A stretch of 64,000 nucleotides of DNA from Pseudidiomarina sediminum DSM 21906 (GCF_000423165.1 NZ_AUHL01000005.1:248001-312000), one strand, 5' to 3'. Counted from the stretch's first letter, positions 19,399 through 33,138 are shown. Notes: a model not told the origin generated them from the sequence alone. Made by a program: numbers and translations.

Positions 19399-21183
19399 TT
19401 ACTCCACTCTCAGAAGTACATCACCCACGGCAACACTGTCGCCCTCTTTGATCAAAATCTCCGCCACAGTACCCGACTGTTCCGCTTTGATATCCGTTTC
19501 CATCTTCATCGCTTCCAACACAATCAAGACGTCACCTGCGTTGACTTGTTGCCCCGCTTTCACGACCACTTTAAACACGTTGCCAGCGAGCGGTGCAGCA
19601 ACCTCATGACCCGCGCTAGTCGATGCAGCAGGGCTTGCCGTTGGTGCGCTGACTTCCTCAGTATGAATCGCACCAGCAGGCCCCACCTCGACGCGAAACA
19701 CTTTACCGTCAACTTTCACATCATACACGGCCGCATCACCAGCCACGTTTTCAGGTGCTGCTTGAACAGGTTTGCTTGCTGGTGTCTCGGCGCCGCCATT
19801 CGGGACAGGCTCAAAGGCATCCGGATTGTCACGATTGGTTAAAAATTTCAGACCAATTTGGGGAAACAGCGCGTAGGTTAAAACATCATCCACCTGCTGC
19901 TCTGCTAAACGAATTGACTTCTCTTTGGCATGCGCCAACAATTCAGTGGTTAGCTTATCCATTTCGTCATCGATTAAGTCCGCCGGACGACAGGTGATCG
20001 GCGCATCGCCTTCCAGCACCTGTTGCTGCAGCTCGGCGTTCACCGGCGCAGCGGTCGCCCCATACTCTCCGCGCAACACACCTTTGGTTTCTTTCGAGAT
20101 CGATTTATAACGTTCACCGCTCAATACGTTGAGTACGGCTTGAGTGCCCACAATCTGCGAGGTTGGTGTTACCAATGGGATATAACCTAAATCTTCACGT
20201 ACCCGCGGAATTTCCGCCAACACCTCATCAAATTTCTCGACCGCGCCTTGCTCACGTAATTGGTTTTCCATGTTGGTCAACATGCCGCCTGGCACTTGCG
20301 CCAACAAGATACGCGCATCAACGCCTTTCAGTGAGCCTTCAAACTGTGCATACTTTTTACGAACCTCACGGAAGTAGCCCGCAATTGCTTCCAACTTCTC
20401 AAGGTCCAGCCCGGTATCACGTTCCGTTCCTTCGGTCATCGCCACTAAGGTTTCTGTTGCCGAATGGCCGTAGGTCATACTCATTGACGAAATGGCGGTA
20501 TCAAGCATATCGATGCCCGCATCAATGGCCTTCTGATAAGTCGCAGTACTTAACCCTGTGGTTGCATGGCACTGCATCGCAATTGGCAGCCCTGTGGCTT
20601 GCTTAAGCGCTGTAATGAGCTCATAGGCAGCTTGCGGGCGCAATAATCCGGCCATATCTTTAATACACAGCGAGTCACACCCCAAATCCGCCAGTTCTTC
20701 TGCCATCGCCACCCACTTTTCTAAGGTGTGAACAGGACTTACAGTGTAGGACAAGGTTCCTTGTGCATGACCTTCAACGTCCTTGGTCGCTTGAATCGCA
20801 GTTTGCAAATTCCGCACATCATTCATCGCATCAAAAATGCGGAACACATCAACCCCATTGATTTTTGCGCGCTCGACAAAACGGCGCACCACATCATCGG
20901 CATAATGGCGATATCCAAGTAAGTTCTGGCCTCGCAACAGCATCTGTTGTGGTGTTTTCGGCATCACCTTTTTGAGCTCACGAATGCGCTCCCACGGGTC
21001 TTCCCCCAAGTACCGAATACAGGCATCGAAAGTAGCTCCACCCCATGACTCCATTGACCAATATCCAACGTCATCTAATTTTTCAGCGATCGGTAACATG
21101 TCATCAAGACGCATCCGCGTCGCTAGCAACGATTGGTGCGCATCGCGCAAAACTAGCTCCGTAAGTTGCAATGGTTTAGTCAT
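19399..21183 (-). CDS. oadA: Oxaloacetate decarboxylase alpha subunit
   Basis: A 594-residue soluble subunit that transfers the carboxyl group of oxaloacetate to biotin. N-terminal carboxyltransferase barrel ([30 protein letters not shown]), a conserved PYC/OadA domain, an Ala/Pro-rich linker, and a C-terminal biotinyl domain with the attachment motif EAMKMET. The ATG at 21183 has AAGGAG nine bases upstream; the earlier in-frame start at 21219 would overlap oadG and is not supported. With OadB and OadG it couples oxaloacetate breakdown to a sodium gradient. Confidence 0.96.
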   Translation of the reverse strand: MTKPLQLTELVLRDAHQSLLATRMRLDDMLPIAEKLDDVGYWSMESWGGATFDACIRYLGEDPWERIRELKKVMPKTPQQMLLRGQNLLGYRHYADDVVRRFVERAKINGVDVFRIFDAMNDVRNLQTAIQATKDVEGHAQGTLSYTVSPVHTLEKWVAMAEELADLGCDSLCIKDMAGLLRPQAAYELITALKQATGLPIAMQCHATTGLSTATYQKAIDAGIDMLDTAISSMSMTYGHSATETLVAMTEGTERDTGLDLEKLEAIAGYFREVRKKYAQFEGSLKGVDARILLAQVPGGMLTNMENQLREQGAVEKFDEVLAEIPRVREDLGYIPLVTPTSQIVGTQAVLNVLSGERYKSISKETKGVLRGEYGATAAPVNAELQQQVLEGDAPITCRPADLIDDEMDKLTTELLAHAKEKSIRLAEQQVDDVLTYALFPQIGLKFLTNRDNPDAFEPVPNGGAETPASKPVQAAPENVAGDAAVYDVKVDGKVFRVEVGPAGAIHTEEVSAPTASPAASTSAGHEVAAPLAGNVFKVVVKAGQQVNAGDVLIVLEAMKMETDIKAEQSGTVAEILIKEGDSVAVGDVLLRVE

Positions 21184-21196
21184 GGAAAGCTCCTTC

Positions 21197-21442
21197 TTAC
21201 TGATGAGGTGGGTGGTCACGACGATAGGCGTGAACCGCTGCGGTAATCGCAGCTATACGTTGTGCATCGGTAGAGGCTGTCGAAGCCGTGGCAACGGCCT
21301 GGGGAAGTGCACTGTCGTGAGGAGGCTCAGCCGCAAAGCGGCGTAAAAGTCCCATCACCAGCAAAAGCAACGACAAAAACACCACAACGGAAAGCATTCC
21401 GGTGGTCATTATCATCAAGGCATCGAGGAGTTGTTGCTGCAT
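21197..21442 (-). CDS. oadG: Oxaloacetate decarboxylase gamma subunit
   Basis: An 81-residue protein with one N-terminal transmembrane helix ([18 protein letters not shown]) and an Ala/Pro-rich soluble tail, the shape of OadG, which links OadA to OadB and in known members binds zinc through the C-terminal tail; the tail here ends in histidines. It is the first gene of oadGAB. Confidence 0.88.
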   Translation of the reverse strand: MQQQLLDALMIMTTGMLSVVVFLSLLLLVMGLLRRFAAEPPHDSALPQAVATASTASTDAQRIAAITAAVHAYRRDHPPHQ

Positions 21443-21556
21443 ATCACTTCACCCGTCTGTGCAATCATACCGATAAGCGTAACTTAAAAGCAGGATAACA
21501 CAACTTCTGAAGGGGTCAGTCTAAGTAAAGGATATACAAGATATAAATCTGAGAAA

Positions 21557-21633
21557 TGGCGCGCTCGGGAGGACTCGAACCTCCAACCGCCTGGTTCGTA
21601 GCCAGGTACTCTATCCAGTTGAGCTACGAGCGC
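21557..21633 (-). tRNA. tRNA-Arg (anticodon ACG), copy 1
   Basis: A 77-base cloverleaf on the minus strand: acceptor GCGCTCG/CGAGCGC, anticodon loop CTACGAA giving ACG, TTCGAGT T loop, encoded CCA. Identical in sequence to the copy 24 bases away. In E. coli the csrA-serV-argVYZQ cluster has the same arrangement. Confidence 0.98.
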
Positions 21634-21657
21634 ACTTTTCAGTTGGCTTTGTCAAAA

Positions 21658-21734
21658 TGGCGCGCTCGGGAGGACTCGAACCTCCAACCGCCTGGTTCGT
21701 AGCCAGGTACTCTATCCAGTTGAGCTACGAGCGC
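21658..21734 (-). tRNA. tRNA-Arg (anticodon ACG), copy 2
   Basis: A 77-base tRNA identical to the neighbouring copy, including the encoded CCA. The two copies and tRNA-Ser are spaced by 24 and 12 bases... respectively on the minus strand after csrA, so a single processed transcript is likely. Confidence 0.98.
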
Positions 21735-21746
21735 GTTGTTGACAAA

Positions 21747-21839
21747 TGGCGGTGAGGGAGGGATTCGAACCCTCGATAGAGCTACAAACCCTATACTCCC
21801 TTAGCAGGGGAGCGCCTTCAGCCTCTCGGCCACCTCACC
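21747..21839 (-). tRNA. tRNA-Ser (anticodon GCT)
   Basis: A 93-base tRNA with the long variable arm of serine tRNAs, acceptor GGTGAGG/CCTCACC, anticodon loop CTGCTAA giving GCT, and encoded CCA. It is the counterpart of E. coli serV, which also lies between csrA and the arginine tRNAs. Confidence 0.98.
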
Positions 21840-21977
21840 GCTTACTTGTGGCGATGAATTCTAGCGACGTTGAAAATAATGTCAAACAGTTTTTTGTGTT
21901 TCTACGTGCGTTTGTGGGATTTTTAAACATCTCGAGCAAATTTCCCGCAGAACTCGAGATAATTCTACGTTAGATAC

Positions 21978-22009
21978 AAAAAAAGCCGATGTTTAAACAT
22001 CAGCTTTTT
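21978..22009 (-). terminator. Terminator after csrA
   Basis: An almost perfect palindrome centred on TTTAAA (arms AAAAAGCTGATG and CATCGGCTTTTT with one G-U pair), followed on the minus strand by a T run. It lies ten bases after the csrA stop, separating it from the tRNA cluster. Confidence 0.8.
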
Positions 22010-22019
22010 GCGGGAAGAT

Positions 22020-22211
22020 CTAATCTTGGTTTTCAGACTTATCGCTATTTTCAGCCTGAATGCGCATGTAAATTTCTTCGCGGTGGACTGAAACATCTTT
22101 TGGCGCATTCACGCCAATGCGAACTTGATTGCCTTTAACACCCAGTACGGTGACGGTTACATCGTCGCCAATCATTAAGGTTTCGCCGACGCGACGCGTT
22201 AAGATTAACAT
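22020..22211 (-). CDS. csrA: Carbon storage regulator CsrA
   Basis: A 63-residue RNA-binding dimer (E. coli 61) starting [18 protein letters not shown] and containing the conserved basic region with REEI. It represses or stabilises mRNAs by binding GGA motifs. Its own leader has several GGA triplets, including one in the Shine-Dalgarno AAGGAG (22220-22225), which fits autoregulation as known in E. coli. It lies downstream of alaS and upstream of the Ser/Arg tRNAs, the conserved order. Confidence 0.98.
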   Translation of the reverse strand: MLILTRRVGETLMIGDDVTVTVLGVKGNQVRIGVNAPKDVSVHREEIYMRIQAENSDKSENQD

Positions 22212-22282
22212 GATACCTGCTCCTTCCCTACGATTAACACTCCATCATGGAGCGTGGCTATTACTCACAGCCGAACTTCAAC

Positions 22283-22311
22283 ATTCTAGCAGGGAAATGC
22301 CGCCTTGACAG
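22283..22311 (-). promoter_or_regulatory. Putative csrA promoter
   Basis: CTGTCA (22306-22311) and TAGAAT (22283-22288) on the minus strand are spaced by 17 bases. The resulting leader of about 65 bases holds a CTCC/GGAG hairpin and the GGA-containing Shine-Dalgarno. It would let csrA be expressed separately from alaS. Confidence 0.5.
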
Positions 22312-22347
22312 CAAGTTTAGCGGCATCCCATGCAACTTCTTCGTGCT

Positions 22348-24948
22348 TTACTGAAGTAAGGCTTCCAATCGCTGTTGCGCTGCTGCTAACGCGGCAGGAA
22401 TAGCGGCTGGATTGCTACCACCAGCTTGCGCCATGTCTGGACGACCACCGCCTTTACCACCGACTTCAGCAGCGGCGACGTTCACGACATCTCCAGCTTT
22501 TACTTTAGCAGTCAGATCCTTAGTTACGCCAACAATCAGGCTAACTTTTTCGCCTTGACCGACAGCCAAAACCACAACACCCGAGCCTAACTGATTTTTC
22601 AGATCATCAACCATACCGCGTAACGCTTTACTTTCTACGTTATCAAGTTCGGCTACGATCACTTTATGACCGCCAATCAATTGCGCGTTTTCGACTAAAC
22701 TACCGCCCGCTTGTGCAGCTAATTGTTGCTGTAAGTCAGCAATCGTACGTTCAAGCTCTTTCGCGCGTTGCAGCTGTTGCTGCACCCGTTCTGGTAATTG
22801 GCTGGGCTCGGCTTTTAATAACTCAGCACTGTTGCGTAACAATTGTTGCTGCTGCTGACTATAGCCTAAGGCAGCCAGACCTGTTACCGCCTCGATACGA
22901 CGCACGCCTGAAGCAATGCCAGCTTCGCTGACCAGGCGGAAGCTACCGATGTCGCCAGTCTGCTGTACGTGAGTACCGCCACACAGCTCCATCGAATAAT
23001 CCCCCATCCGCACCACGCGCACGTCATCATCGTACTTCTCACCAAACAGCGCCATTGCCCCAGCTTGCTTAGCCTCTTCAATGGGCATTAACGCCGTTGA
23101 TAACGCATGGTTCGCAATAATTTGTTCATTCACTTGGCGCTCAATTGCAACGATTTCGTCGTTGGTTAACGCGGCAAAGTGTGAGAAGTCAAAACGCAAA
23201 CGCTCGGCGGTAACTAAACTACCCTTTTGCGTCACATGCTCACCCAAAATGTTACGTAAGGCTGCATGCACTAAATGGGTTGCACTGTGATTACGCTTAA
23301 TCGCAGCCCGGCGTTGCGCGTCAATTTCTGCATGCGCGCTCGCGCCAATGGTCACTGTTGTCTCAGCGCGACCGTGATGCGCAATGGCTTTACCGATATA
23401 TTGTGTGTCTTCTACCACAAACACACCATCGTTAAGTACCAAGCGTCCGGTATCTCCGGCTTGGCCACCGCTTTCCGCATAAAACGGCGTCGACGACAAC
23501 ACCACGATGCCTTGTTGCCCTGCAGCCAATTGCTGGACGGCTTCGCCTTCGGCAAATAACTCGACCACTTCACTGCTACCTACTGTTTCGGTATAACCTG
23601 TGAAGGTACTGCGCTGCGAGGATTTTAATCGCGCGTTGTAATCAACACCGAACTGTGACGCTTGCTGCGCACGCTTGCGCTGTGCTGCCATCTCGCTCTC
23701 AAAGCCATCATGATCAAGGGTTAACTCTTTTTCGCGGGCAATATCCGCAGTCAAATCGACTGGGAAACCGTACGTGTCATAGAGTTTAAAGACCACATCA
23801 CCCGGGATAACGGTGCCTTCAAGGTCGGCCAAAGCATCGTTCAAAATCGCCAAACCACGCTCGAGGGTCTTGTTAAACTGGTCCTCTTCGCGGGCTAACG
23901 CATCAGCGATAATCTGCTGTTTTTGCACCAACTCTGGGTACGCTTGTCCCATCTGCGCAGTTAGGGCCGGCACCAACTTATGGAAAAAGGCGCCCTTCGC
24001 ACCTAATAAGTTACCATGACGTACAGCACGACGAATAATACGACGTAGCACATAACCACGGCCTTCGTTCGACGGTTGCACACCATCGGTGATTAAGAAG
24101 CTACATGAGCGAATGTGATCGGCAATAACACGTAATGATTTATTGCTTAAATCATCGGTACCGATTTCTTTCGCCGTCGCCTTAATCAAGGCATCAAACA
24201 AATCAATTTCATAGTTGCTATGCACGTGCTGCATAACGGCAGCGATACGTTCTAGGCCCATCCCGGTATCGACCGATGGCTTTGGCAACGGTTGCAAAGT
24301 ACCGTCAGCTTGACGGTTGTATTGCATGAAGACCAAGTTCCAAATTTCGATGTAACGATCACCGTCTTCATCTGGAGTTCCCGGCGGTCCACCCCAAACG
24401 TCTTCGCCATGGTCAAAGAAAATTTCCGAGCAAGGACCACAAGGACCAGTGTCGCCCATCGCCCAGAAGTTGTCTTTTTCGCCGATGCGCGCAATACGCT
24501 CTTCAGGTACACCAATATCATTCGCCCAGATCGCGTAGGCTTCGTCATCTTCGGTAAATACCGTGACCCACAACTTATCCGCTGGCAGTTTCAAGATGTC
24601 AGTGAGGAACTCCCAAGCGTAATGAATTGCTTCACGCTTGAAGTAATCGCCAAAACTGAAATTCCCCAACATTTCGAAGAAAGTATGATGGCGCGCGGTA
24701 TAACCTACATTCTCAAGGTCATTGTGTTTACCACCGGCGCGAATACAACGCTGCGCTGATGTGGCGCGCGAATAATCACGCTGCTCGTCACCTAAAAAGA
24801 CATCTTTAAACGGCACCATCCCGGCATTAACAAATAACAACGTGGGATCATTGTTAGGAATTAATGATGCCGACGGCACACGTTGGTGGCCTCGCTCGGC
24901 AAAATAGGACAAAAACGCTTCACGGATTTCGGCGCTAGTCATACTCAT
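22348..24948 (-). CDS. alaS: Alanyl-tRNA synthetase
   Basis: A class II synthetase of 866 residues (E. coli 876). Catalytic domain at the N terminus (SAEIREAFL, the [14 protein letters not shown] segment), the editing domain with [11 protein letters not shown] and CGGTHV, then a C-Ala domain with coiled coil and the [15 protein letters not shown] motif. The ATG at 24948 aligns residue for residue with E. coli AlaS (MS-x-TAEIR) and has AGGA eight bases upstream. Conserved neighbours are recX before and csrA after. Confidence 0.98.
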   Translation of the reverse strand: MSMTSAEIREAFLSYFAERGHQRVPSASLIPNNDPTLLFVNAGMVPFKDVFLGDEQRDYSRATSAQRCIRAGGKHNDLENVGYTARHHTFFEMLGNFSFGDYFKREAIHYAWEFLTDILKLPADKLWVTVFTEDDEAYAIWANDIGVPEERIARIGEKDNFWAMGDTGPCGPCSEIFFDHGEDVWGGPPGTPDEDGDRYIEIWNLVFMQYNRQADGTLQPLPKPSVDTGMGLERIAAVMQHVHSNYEIDLFDALIKATAKEIGTDDLSNKSLRVIADHIRSCSFLITDGVQPSNEGRGYVLRRIIRRAVRHGNLLGAKGAFFHKLVPALTAQMGQAYPELVQKQQIIADALAREEDQFNKTLERGLAILNDALADLEGTVIPGDVVFKLYDTYGFPVDLTADIAREKELTLDHDGFESEMAAQRKRAQQASQFGVDYNARLKSSQRSTFTGYTETVGSSEVVELFAEGEAVQQLAAGQQGIVVLSSTPFYAESGGQAGDTGRLVLNDGVFVVEDTQYIGKAIAHHGRAETTVTIGASAHAEIDAQRRAAIKRNHSATHLVHAALRNILGEHVTQKGSLVTAERLRFDFSHFAALTNDEIVAIERQVNEQIIANHALSTALMPIEEAKQAGAMALFGEKYDDDVRVVRMGDYSMELCGGTHVQQTGDIGSFRLVSEAGIASGVRRIEAVTGLAALGYSQQQQQLLRNSAELLKAEPSQLPERVQQQLQRAKELERTIADLQQQLAAQAGGSLVENAQLIGGHKVIVAELDNVESKALRGMVDDLKNQLGSGVVVLAVGQGEKVSLIVGVTKDLTAKVKAGDVVNVAAAEVGGKGGGRPDMAQAGGSNPAAIPAALAAAQQRLEALLQ

Positions 24949-25030
24949 GTACACTTTCCTACTACGACTTGTTGGAGTGAAAAATTTCGATTAATTAGCG
25001 CGCAAGACTACCATGATTGCTACGCCACGA

Positions 25031-25525
25031 CTAGTACGAGTGTGCGTCGTCACTTGCGTTTTGTTGTGCCAGAATTTGCTTCACATGATCAAAGTTAAAG
25101 CCTCTGCCCTGCAAATAACGCATCCGCTTTTCACGCTCACTTTTTTGCGCCGCCGGCGCTGCGCCAAAACGCTTACAGAGTTGTTCAAAGCCAATCGCGA
25201 CCCAATCCGGTTCAGCCTGCATAAGCGCGTGGTCTAGCAGCTCACTACCAATGCCTTTACTGGCCGCTTTGGCTTTAATTTTTAACGGCCCATTGCCCGT
25301 CGCCAACTGTTGTCGCAACCAAATCTCGGTGTAACGTTCATCCGATTGCCAACCGTTGGTTTCAGCTTTAACTAACAACGCCTGAATAATGTCATTAGGG
25401 AACCCACGCTGGCGTAATTTCTGGCGCAGCTCAAACTGGCTATGCTCACGCCGCCCCAGCAACCGTAGTAAGGATTCTTCGGCTTGCACGCGCAGCTCTT
25501 CAGAAGTTGCCTCCTCAGCGACCAT
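25031..25525 (-). CDS. recX: Regulatory protein RecX
   Basis: A 164-residue protein of three-helix repeats typical of RecX (LLRLLGRREHSQFELRQKLRQRGF at the N-terminal side, YLQGRGFNFDHVKQIL at the end), which binds RecA filaments and limits their growth. It precedes alaS as in E. coli, but recA, which normally lies just upstream, is not there: the next gene is a divergent SIMPL lipoprotein. The start within MVAEEATSEEL is the first good ATG. Confidence 0.92.
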   Translation of the reverse strand: MVAEEATSEELRVQAEESLLRLLGRREHSQFELRQKLRQRGFPNDIIQALLVKAETNGWQSDERYTEIWLRQQLATGNGPLKIKAKAASKGIGSELLDHALMQAEPDWVAIGFEQLCKRFGAAPAAQKSEREKRMRYLQGRGFNFDHVKQILAQQNASDDAHSY

Positions 25526-25617
25526 GCTTTACTCCTTATTAACTTATTTGTTGTCACAGGGAATCTTTTCAATCCGTCATACTCTCACTACTTAAGTCGT
25601 AAAAAAAGGATGTCTTT

Positions 25618-26337
25618 ATGAAACGTATGATTCCACTTTCTTTGATCGTCGCCAGTGCCGCTTTGTTAGGCTGCCAGCCACAAGCAAACGCAATGCCAAA
25701 CGAGAGCGTAGCGCCAGCGACAATTTCCGTGAACGGCAGTGCTGCTGTTGAAGCTGTCCCAGACCGTGTTCAAGTTCGCCTGAATGTTGAGCGCACAGGC
25801 AAAGATATTCCCGCGTTAAAAGAGGAAGTCGATGCCATTACTGCGGAGCTTTTGAGCTACCTTGCTAGCGAAGGTATCGCAAAAGAAGATATCCAATCCT
25901 ATGCAGTGCGTATCAACCCGAAATACCGCTACGATGACGGCGAGCAAATTCTACTTGGCTATCAAGTGAGCCGTCGCGTCGTGGTTGATTTTGATGAAGC
26001 CGACCAGCACAGTGCTTTCTTAGAATTTGCACTTGATAATGGGGTCCAGCGCGTTGAAGAACCGCAGTACAGCATCAGCAATGCCGATGGCCTCTACGAG
26101 CAAGCGCTTGCGCAAGCCGTTGCCAACGCCCGTAGCAAAGCAGATAAACTTGCAGCTGCAGCCGGCGTTACCATCACTGGCGTGCGCCAAGTGAATGAAA
26201 ACTCGCACCAAGCGCCAGTGGCTCGCTATCGCATGATGGCCGCCAATGAAATGGGCAGTGCAGATGTAAGCTTACCAGGTCAACAAAGCGTGAACGCACA
26301 GGTTCATGTCGTGTTTGAAATCAGCGCGAAAGACTAG
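25618..26337 (+). CDS. SIMPL-domain (DUF541) lipoprotein
   Basis: A 239-residue protein with lipobox LLGC (Cys19) and a SIMPL domain (ATISVNGSAAVEAVPDRV, then SKADKLAAAAGVTI). E. coli YggE is a periplasmic relative linked to oxidative-stress tolerance, but the molecular role is unknown. It starts with a clear AAAGGA region upstream and ends inside the agmatine deiminase gene on the other strand (17-base overlap). Confidence 0.88.
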   Translation: MKRMIPLSLIVASAALLGCQPQANAMPNESVAPATISVNGSAAVEAVPDRVQVRLNVERTGKDIPALKEEVDAITAELLSYLASEGIAKEDIQSYAVRINPKYRYDDGEQILLGYQVSRRVVVDFDEADQHSAFLEFALDNGVQRVEEPQYSISNADGLYEQALAQAVANARSKADKLAAAAGVTITGVRQVNENSHQAPVARYRMMAANEMGSADVSLPGQQSVNAQVHVVFEISAKD

Positions 26338-27328
26338 GTAGCACCGTTGTCATACAGTGCGGGCCGCCCCCGGCCCGCACAAACTCTCGAGCATCAACGC
26401 CAACCACACTTACCTCAGGCAGCGCTTGTTGCAGCGTTTGCAAGGCCAGGGCGTCATCTGCATGCGCAAATTGTGGGACAAGCAAAACATCTTTTAACCG
26501 CAAGAGATTAGCATAACTACGCAGCAGCGGCTGCTGGCCTCGCGCCATTACACCAGGAACGCGACGCACATCGTGAAACAATGCAGCATCGTCTTGCCAA
26601 GTTTGCGCAGCCGGTAACGCTATCCAACGATAGGCTTGCGCCCAGGGTTGTTGCTGCAATGCCTGTACTTCGGCGTTCCACGCCGGGTCATGAGGGCTTT
26701 GCACATACACCAAGGTATCGGCGGCAATAAACTGCACTTGGTTATCGACATGACCTCCGGTCTCATCGGCACCTAGTGCCTGTTGCAACCAGATCACCCG
26801 CTTAAGCCCAAACATCTGACATAAACGCCGTTCCAGCTCTGCAAGACGCAGCTGCGGATTCCGTTGCATTAAACTTTTCGCGTGGATAATTGCTGTTCCC
26901 GCACCATCGGTGGTTAACATTCCGCCTTCAAAAATCAGTTCAAGCGAACGCCAGCGCACGCCGTGCTGACGCGTTAGTTGCTTGGCAAAGCGGCGGTCAC
27001 GTTGGTAATTACAGTTCAGATCATGCCAGCCGTTAAAGTCTGCCACCACAGCCTGTTGCGGTGTCAGCCAAAGTGGCGAGATATCACGAGCCCAAGCGTC
27101 GTCGTAGGCAATCGGGAACCACGCCAACCCGCTTGGTAACTGCGGCAAGGCTTGGTGTAGATAAGGCGGATGGATACCAAGGATCACGGGATGGTGCGGC
27201 GCGATCGCCGCGAGCATGGTCAGTACTTGCTGTTGCGCATACTGTGCCTGACCACGCCATACATCATTGCGATAAGGCCACAGCATCAGCAATGGCCCTG
27301 TCAGTTGCCAGTCGGCAAGAAGGCTCAT
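26321..27328 (-). CDS. Agmatine deiminase family protein
   Basis: A 335-residue member of the peptidyl-arginine/agmatine deiminase family, which hydrolyses agmatine to N-carbamoylputrescine and ammonia. Family landmarks: [10 protein letters not shown], the [10 protein letters not shown] motif, [12 protein letters not shown] with the catalytic His/Asp region, and GGGPHCMT with nucleophile Cys325. It starts in an ATGA overlap with the rluB stop, so it belongs to the fadH-to-rluB operon although its metabolism is unrelated. No aguB follows. A peptidylarginine substrate cannot be excluded. Confidence 0.9.
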   Translation of the reverse strand: MSLLADWQLTGPLLMLWPYRNDVWRGQAQYAQQQVLTMLAAIAPHHPVILGIHPPYLHQALPQLPSGLAWFPIAYDDAWARDISPLWLTPQQAVVADFNGWHDLNCNYQRDRRFAKQLTRQHGVRWRSLELIFEGGMLTTDGAGTAIIHAKSLMQRNPQLRLAELERRLCQMFGLKRVIWLQQALGADETGGHVDNQVQFIAADTLVYVQSPHDPAWNAEVQALQQQPWAQAYRWIALPAAQTWQDDAALFHDVRRVPGVMARGQQPLLRSYANLLRLKDVLLVPQFAHADDALALQTLQQALPEVSVVGVDAREFVRAGGGPHCMTTVLPSLSR

Positions 27329-28179
27329 TTTCGTGTCTGTCGTTTCGCGTTCTGTAACCGTTGGGCTTGACTACGACGCGCGCGAGCATAGCGCTTTTGC
27401 CGCGTCTCAGGTTTCCGAGGATCGATAAACGAGCGGTCTTCTGCGGGCAATTGCACCAATTGTCGCAGGTAATTGATTTGTTCAAGCGGCAGCTCGCCCC
27501 AGCCACCTTGTGGTAAGCCCTGCTCCAAACGGATCGAGCCATAACGCACCCGCATAAGACGACTGACGGTCACCCCTTGCGATTCCCACAACCGACGTAC
27601 TTCGCGATTCCGGCCCTCGGTAAGTACCACGCGATACCATTGGTTCATACCTTCGCCGCCGCCACGCTTAATTTCTTTAAAGGCAGCAGGGCCATCTTCT
27701 AATTGCACACCTTTTTGCAGCTTCCGCAGCATGGCGTCGGTCACTTCACCAAACACGCGTACCGCGTATTCACGTTCAATTTGGCTACCAGGGTGCATCA
27801 ATCGGTTCGCCAGTTCACCGTCGGTGGTAAAGAGCAAAAGACCCGAGGTGTTAACATCAAGGCGACCCACAGCAACCCAACGCGCACCTTGGACACGCGG
27901 CAAACGGTCATACACCGTTGGGCGCCCTTCAGGGTCTTTACGGGTACATAGTTCGCCTTCAGGCTTGTGATACATGAGCACACGACAGACCACATCTTCT
28001 GGTGGCTTAATCGTTACTTCATGTCCATCAATTCGCACTTTGGCGTCAGCATCAATACGTTCGCCCAAAGTTGCCACTTTACCATTAACGCTCACGCGTC
28101 CGGCCGCAATCTTCGCTTCTAATTCACGGCGTGAGCCATGACCTGAACGGGCTAATACTTTTTGTAACTTTTCACTCAT
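27325..28179 (-). CDS. rluB: 23S rRNA pseudouridine(2605) synthase
   Basis: A 284-residue RsuA-family enzyme. S4 domain at the N terminus ([17 protein letters not shown]), catalytic core with [23 protein letters not shown] (catalytic Asp in RLD), then [11 protein letters not shown], and a basic C-terminal tail. RluB modifies U2605 of 23S rRNA. It overlaps scpB by four bases upstream and the deiminase gene by four downstream; the scpAB-rluB order recurs in gammaproteobacteria. Confidence 0.95.
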   Translation of the reverse strand: MSEKLQKVLARSGHGSRRELEAKIAAGRVSVNGKVATLGERIDADAKVRIDGHEVTIKPPEDVVCRVLMYHKPEGELCTRKDPEGRPTVYDRLPRVQGARWVAVGRLDVNTSGLLLFTTDGELANRLMHPGSQIEREYAVRVFGEVTDAMLRKLQKGVQLEDGPAAFKEIKRGGGEGMNQWYRVVLTEGRNREVRRLWESQGVTVSRLMRVRYGSIRLEQGLPQGGWGELPLEQINYLRQLVQLPAEDRSFIDPRKPETRQKRYARARRSQAQRLQNAKRQTRK

Positions 28180-28778
28180 GGGGCGCTTTCACTCTCTTCT
28201 GTCGCTGTCTCAGCGGTTTTCTCTTGAGCAACTGGCCCTGTATTCGATGCCTTTGCTGGGGGCTCTGGAATAGCAGGTAACTCAGATAGATCTGTCAAAT
28301 TAAAATAATCGAGAAAGGTACTGGTGGTGGCGTACAATTGTGGTCGACCGGGAACTTCCCGATGCCCTACCACTTTGACCCAGCCCCTTTCTTGCAAGGT
28401 TTTCATGATCTGCGAACTCACGCTTACGCCGCGCACTTCTTCAATGTCGCCACGCGTAATCGGCTGTCGATACGCAATCAATGCAAGGGTTTCCATCAGC
28501 GCTTGTGAGTAACGCGGTGGTTTCTCTTGCCACAGACCGGCGATTATACCACCTAATTCGGCGCGCGTCTGAAATCTGTAACCCGATGCCACTTGCTGCA
28601 ACTGAATACCACGTTCTTGATAATCGCTCTGCAATTCAGCGAGCACGTTCCGCACCTGCTGCCGTGATACATCGCGGCCATGCGCGAGAAAATGATCAAC
28701 AATTTGCTGCACATTCATCGGCGCCTCAGCAACAAACACTAAGGCTTCGATCAGTTGCTTAAGCTGTTGTTGTTGCAT
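28176..28778 (-). CDS. scpB: Segregation and condensation protein B
   Basis: A 200-residue ScpB with two winged-helix domains ([20 protein letters not shown] and the [15 protein letters not shown] motif). With ScpA and an SMC protein it forms a condensin-like complex. The ATG at 28778 lies within the end of scpA (20-base overlap), so the pair is translationally coupled; a longer in-frame start exists but has no family support. The C-terminal tail is Ala/Glu/Thr-rich. Confidence 0.94.
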   Translation of the reverse strand: MQQQQLKQLIEALVFVAEAPMNVQQIVDHFLAHGRDVSRQQVRNVLAELQSDYQERGIQLQQVASGYRFQTRAELGGIIAGLWQEKPPRYSQALMETLALIAYRQPITRGDIEEVRGVSVSSQIMKTLQERGWVKVVGHREVPGRPQLYATTSTFLDYFNLTDLSELPAIPEPPAKASNTGPVAQEKTAETATEESESAP

Positions 28779-29586
28779 AAGCCTCCCCTCGGGTCGACAA
28801 ATGAATTTCTGAGAATGCTTCCACCTGCACCACTTCAATCAAAGCTTCTTTGGCGAGTTCCAGAATGGCGAGGAAGCTTACCACCACACCAGCCTTTCCT
28901 TCGCTAGTCACCAGCAGGTCAGCAAAGCGCACCCGCGGCTGTTGTTGCAAAAAATCTAAGATACGACTCATCCGTTCTCGGGTTGAGAGTTTCTCCCGCT
29001 GTACCTGATGGTGGTTCAATAACTGCGCCTGCGCCATGGCTTGTGCAAAAGCAACAGCCAAATCCGCCAAAGCAACATCAGGTAACGGCTGTTCCACATG
29101 TGCTTTGGCATCCGTTTCGGCATGCACGACAAACAAGTCGCGCCCTTCTTGCGGCAATTCATCTAAATGACCGGCACCTTGGCGAATTGCTTCGTATTCT
29201 TGCAAGCGCCGAACCAATTCGGCGCGAGGATCAATCTCGTCCTCCTCGTCAGCTGGAGGACGCGGCAACAACAAGCGACTTTTAATCTCGGCCAACATTG
29301 CTGCCATCACCAAATAATCCGCAGCCAATTCGAGCTTGAGTTCTTTCATCATCTCGACATAGGTCATATATTGCTTGGTGACCGGCAAGATCGGTAAGTC
29401 GACAATATCGAGTTTGTCGCGACGAATAAGGTACAACAGCAAGTCCATCGGCCCTGAAAAGCTCTCCAAAATGAGCTCCAGGGCGTCCGGAGGAATGTAT
29501 AAGTCTTCAGGCTTTTCAATGACAGGTTCGCCACGCACGAAGCCGAGCGGCAAAGATTGCTGTTGCGGCGCTACCTGCTCAGTCAT
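28759..29586 (-). CDS. scpA: Segregation and condensation protein A
   Basis: A 275-residue kleisin-type protein (ESFSGPMDLLLYLIRRDKLDIVDLPI, then EYLVMAAMLAEIKSRLLLP-like helix and a C-terminal winged helix). It bridges SMC heads in chromosome compaction. Its presence suggests an SMC-ScpAB condensin; no smc, mukB, mukE or mukF gene lies in the window. It follows yciO by eight bases. Confidence 0.95.
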   Translation of the reverse strand: MTEQVAPQQQSLPLGFVRGEPVIEKPEDLYIPPDALELILESFSGPMDLLLYLIRRDKLDIVDLPILPVTKQYMTYVEMMKELKLELAADYLVMAAMLAEIKSRLLLPRPPADEEDEIDPRAELVRRLQEYEAIRQGAGHLDELPQEGRDLFVVHAETDAKAHVEQPLPDVALADLAVAFAQAMAQAQLLNHHQVQREKLSTRERMSRILDFLQQQPRVRFADLLVTSEGKAGVVVSFLAILELAKEALIEVVQVEAFSEIHLSTRGEAYATTTA

Positions 29587-29594
29587 ACCCGTCC

Positions 29595-30218
29595 TTACTG
29601 GACAAAAGGCGCAACGTCACCGGCGCCTTCACGCACAATCACGACCTCACCATCGGCAAGATCAATAATTGATGTCGGCGCTTCGCCACGGTGTTCGCCG
29701 TCGACAATCACGTCGACTTGACGCTCAAGACGGTCACGGATCTCATAGGGATCTGACTCAGCAAAGTCGTTACCGCTCAATACCAAGCTGGTCGACATTA
29801 GCGGCTCACCAAGCGCTTCTAACAAAGCCAGCGTGATGGGATCATCTGAGACACGGATACCGATGGTTTTGCGTTTCGGGTTGAGTAAACGCTTCGGCAC
29901 TTCTTTGGTGGCCTTCAAAATGAAGGTAAAGGGACCAGGCGTGTTATTTTTCAACAGGCGAAACGCAGTGTTATCAACCCTCGCATAGGTCGATAATTCC
30001 GAAAGGTCACGGCACATCAAGGTAAAGTGGTGATCTTTATCAATGTCACGAATGCGGCAAATACGCTCCATGGCATTTTTCTCACCAATACGGCAGCCGA
30101 TGGCGTAACCCGAATCGGTCGGATAGACAATGACGCCACCTTGCATGACAATTTGCACTGCTTGCTGGATCAAGCGTGCCTGTGGGTTTTCACGATGAAT
30201 ACTAAAATACTGACTCAT
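29595..30218 (-). CDS. yciO: YciO-type YrdC/Sua5-domain protein
   Basis: A 207-residue protein of the Sua5/YrdC/YciO family, most like YciO (VIVYPTDSGYAIGC, KDHHFTLMCRDLSE, NPKRKTIGIRVSDDP). Family members bind ATP and RNA; TsaC makes threonylcarbamoyl-AMP for t6A in tRNA, while YciO's own role is less certain. As in E. coli it sits beside rnm (yciV), here 21 bases downstream. Confidence 0.93.
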   Translation of the reverse strand: MSQYFSIHRENPQARLIQQAVQIVMQGGVIVYPTDSGYAIGCRIGEKNAMERICRIRDIDKDHHFTLMCRDLSELSTYARVDNTAFRLLKNNTPGPFTFILKATKEVPKRLLNPKRKTIGIRVSDDPITLALLEALGEPLMSTSLVLSGNDFAESDPYEIRDRLERQVDVIVDGEHRGEAPTSIIDLADGEVVIVREGAGDVAPFVQ

Positions 30219-30239
30219 AAAGTTCGAAGGTCTCGGAAG

Positions 30240-33103
<2,864 letters not shown>

Positions 33104-33138
33104 TTAAACGGTTGTTTGAATTTTTTCACTGTACTTAT

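Noticed and set aside
20163-20606. 147-codon frame antisense to oadA
   Set aside because: Low-complexity shadow product and no ribosome site, while oadA is clearly coding.
21557-21734. Direct repeat of about 77 bases as a possible mobile-element attachment site
   Set aside because: It is two identical tRNA-Arg genes in the conserved csrA-tRNA cluster; no integrase or island genes adjoin.
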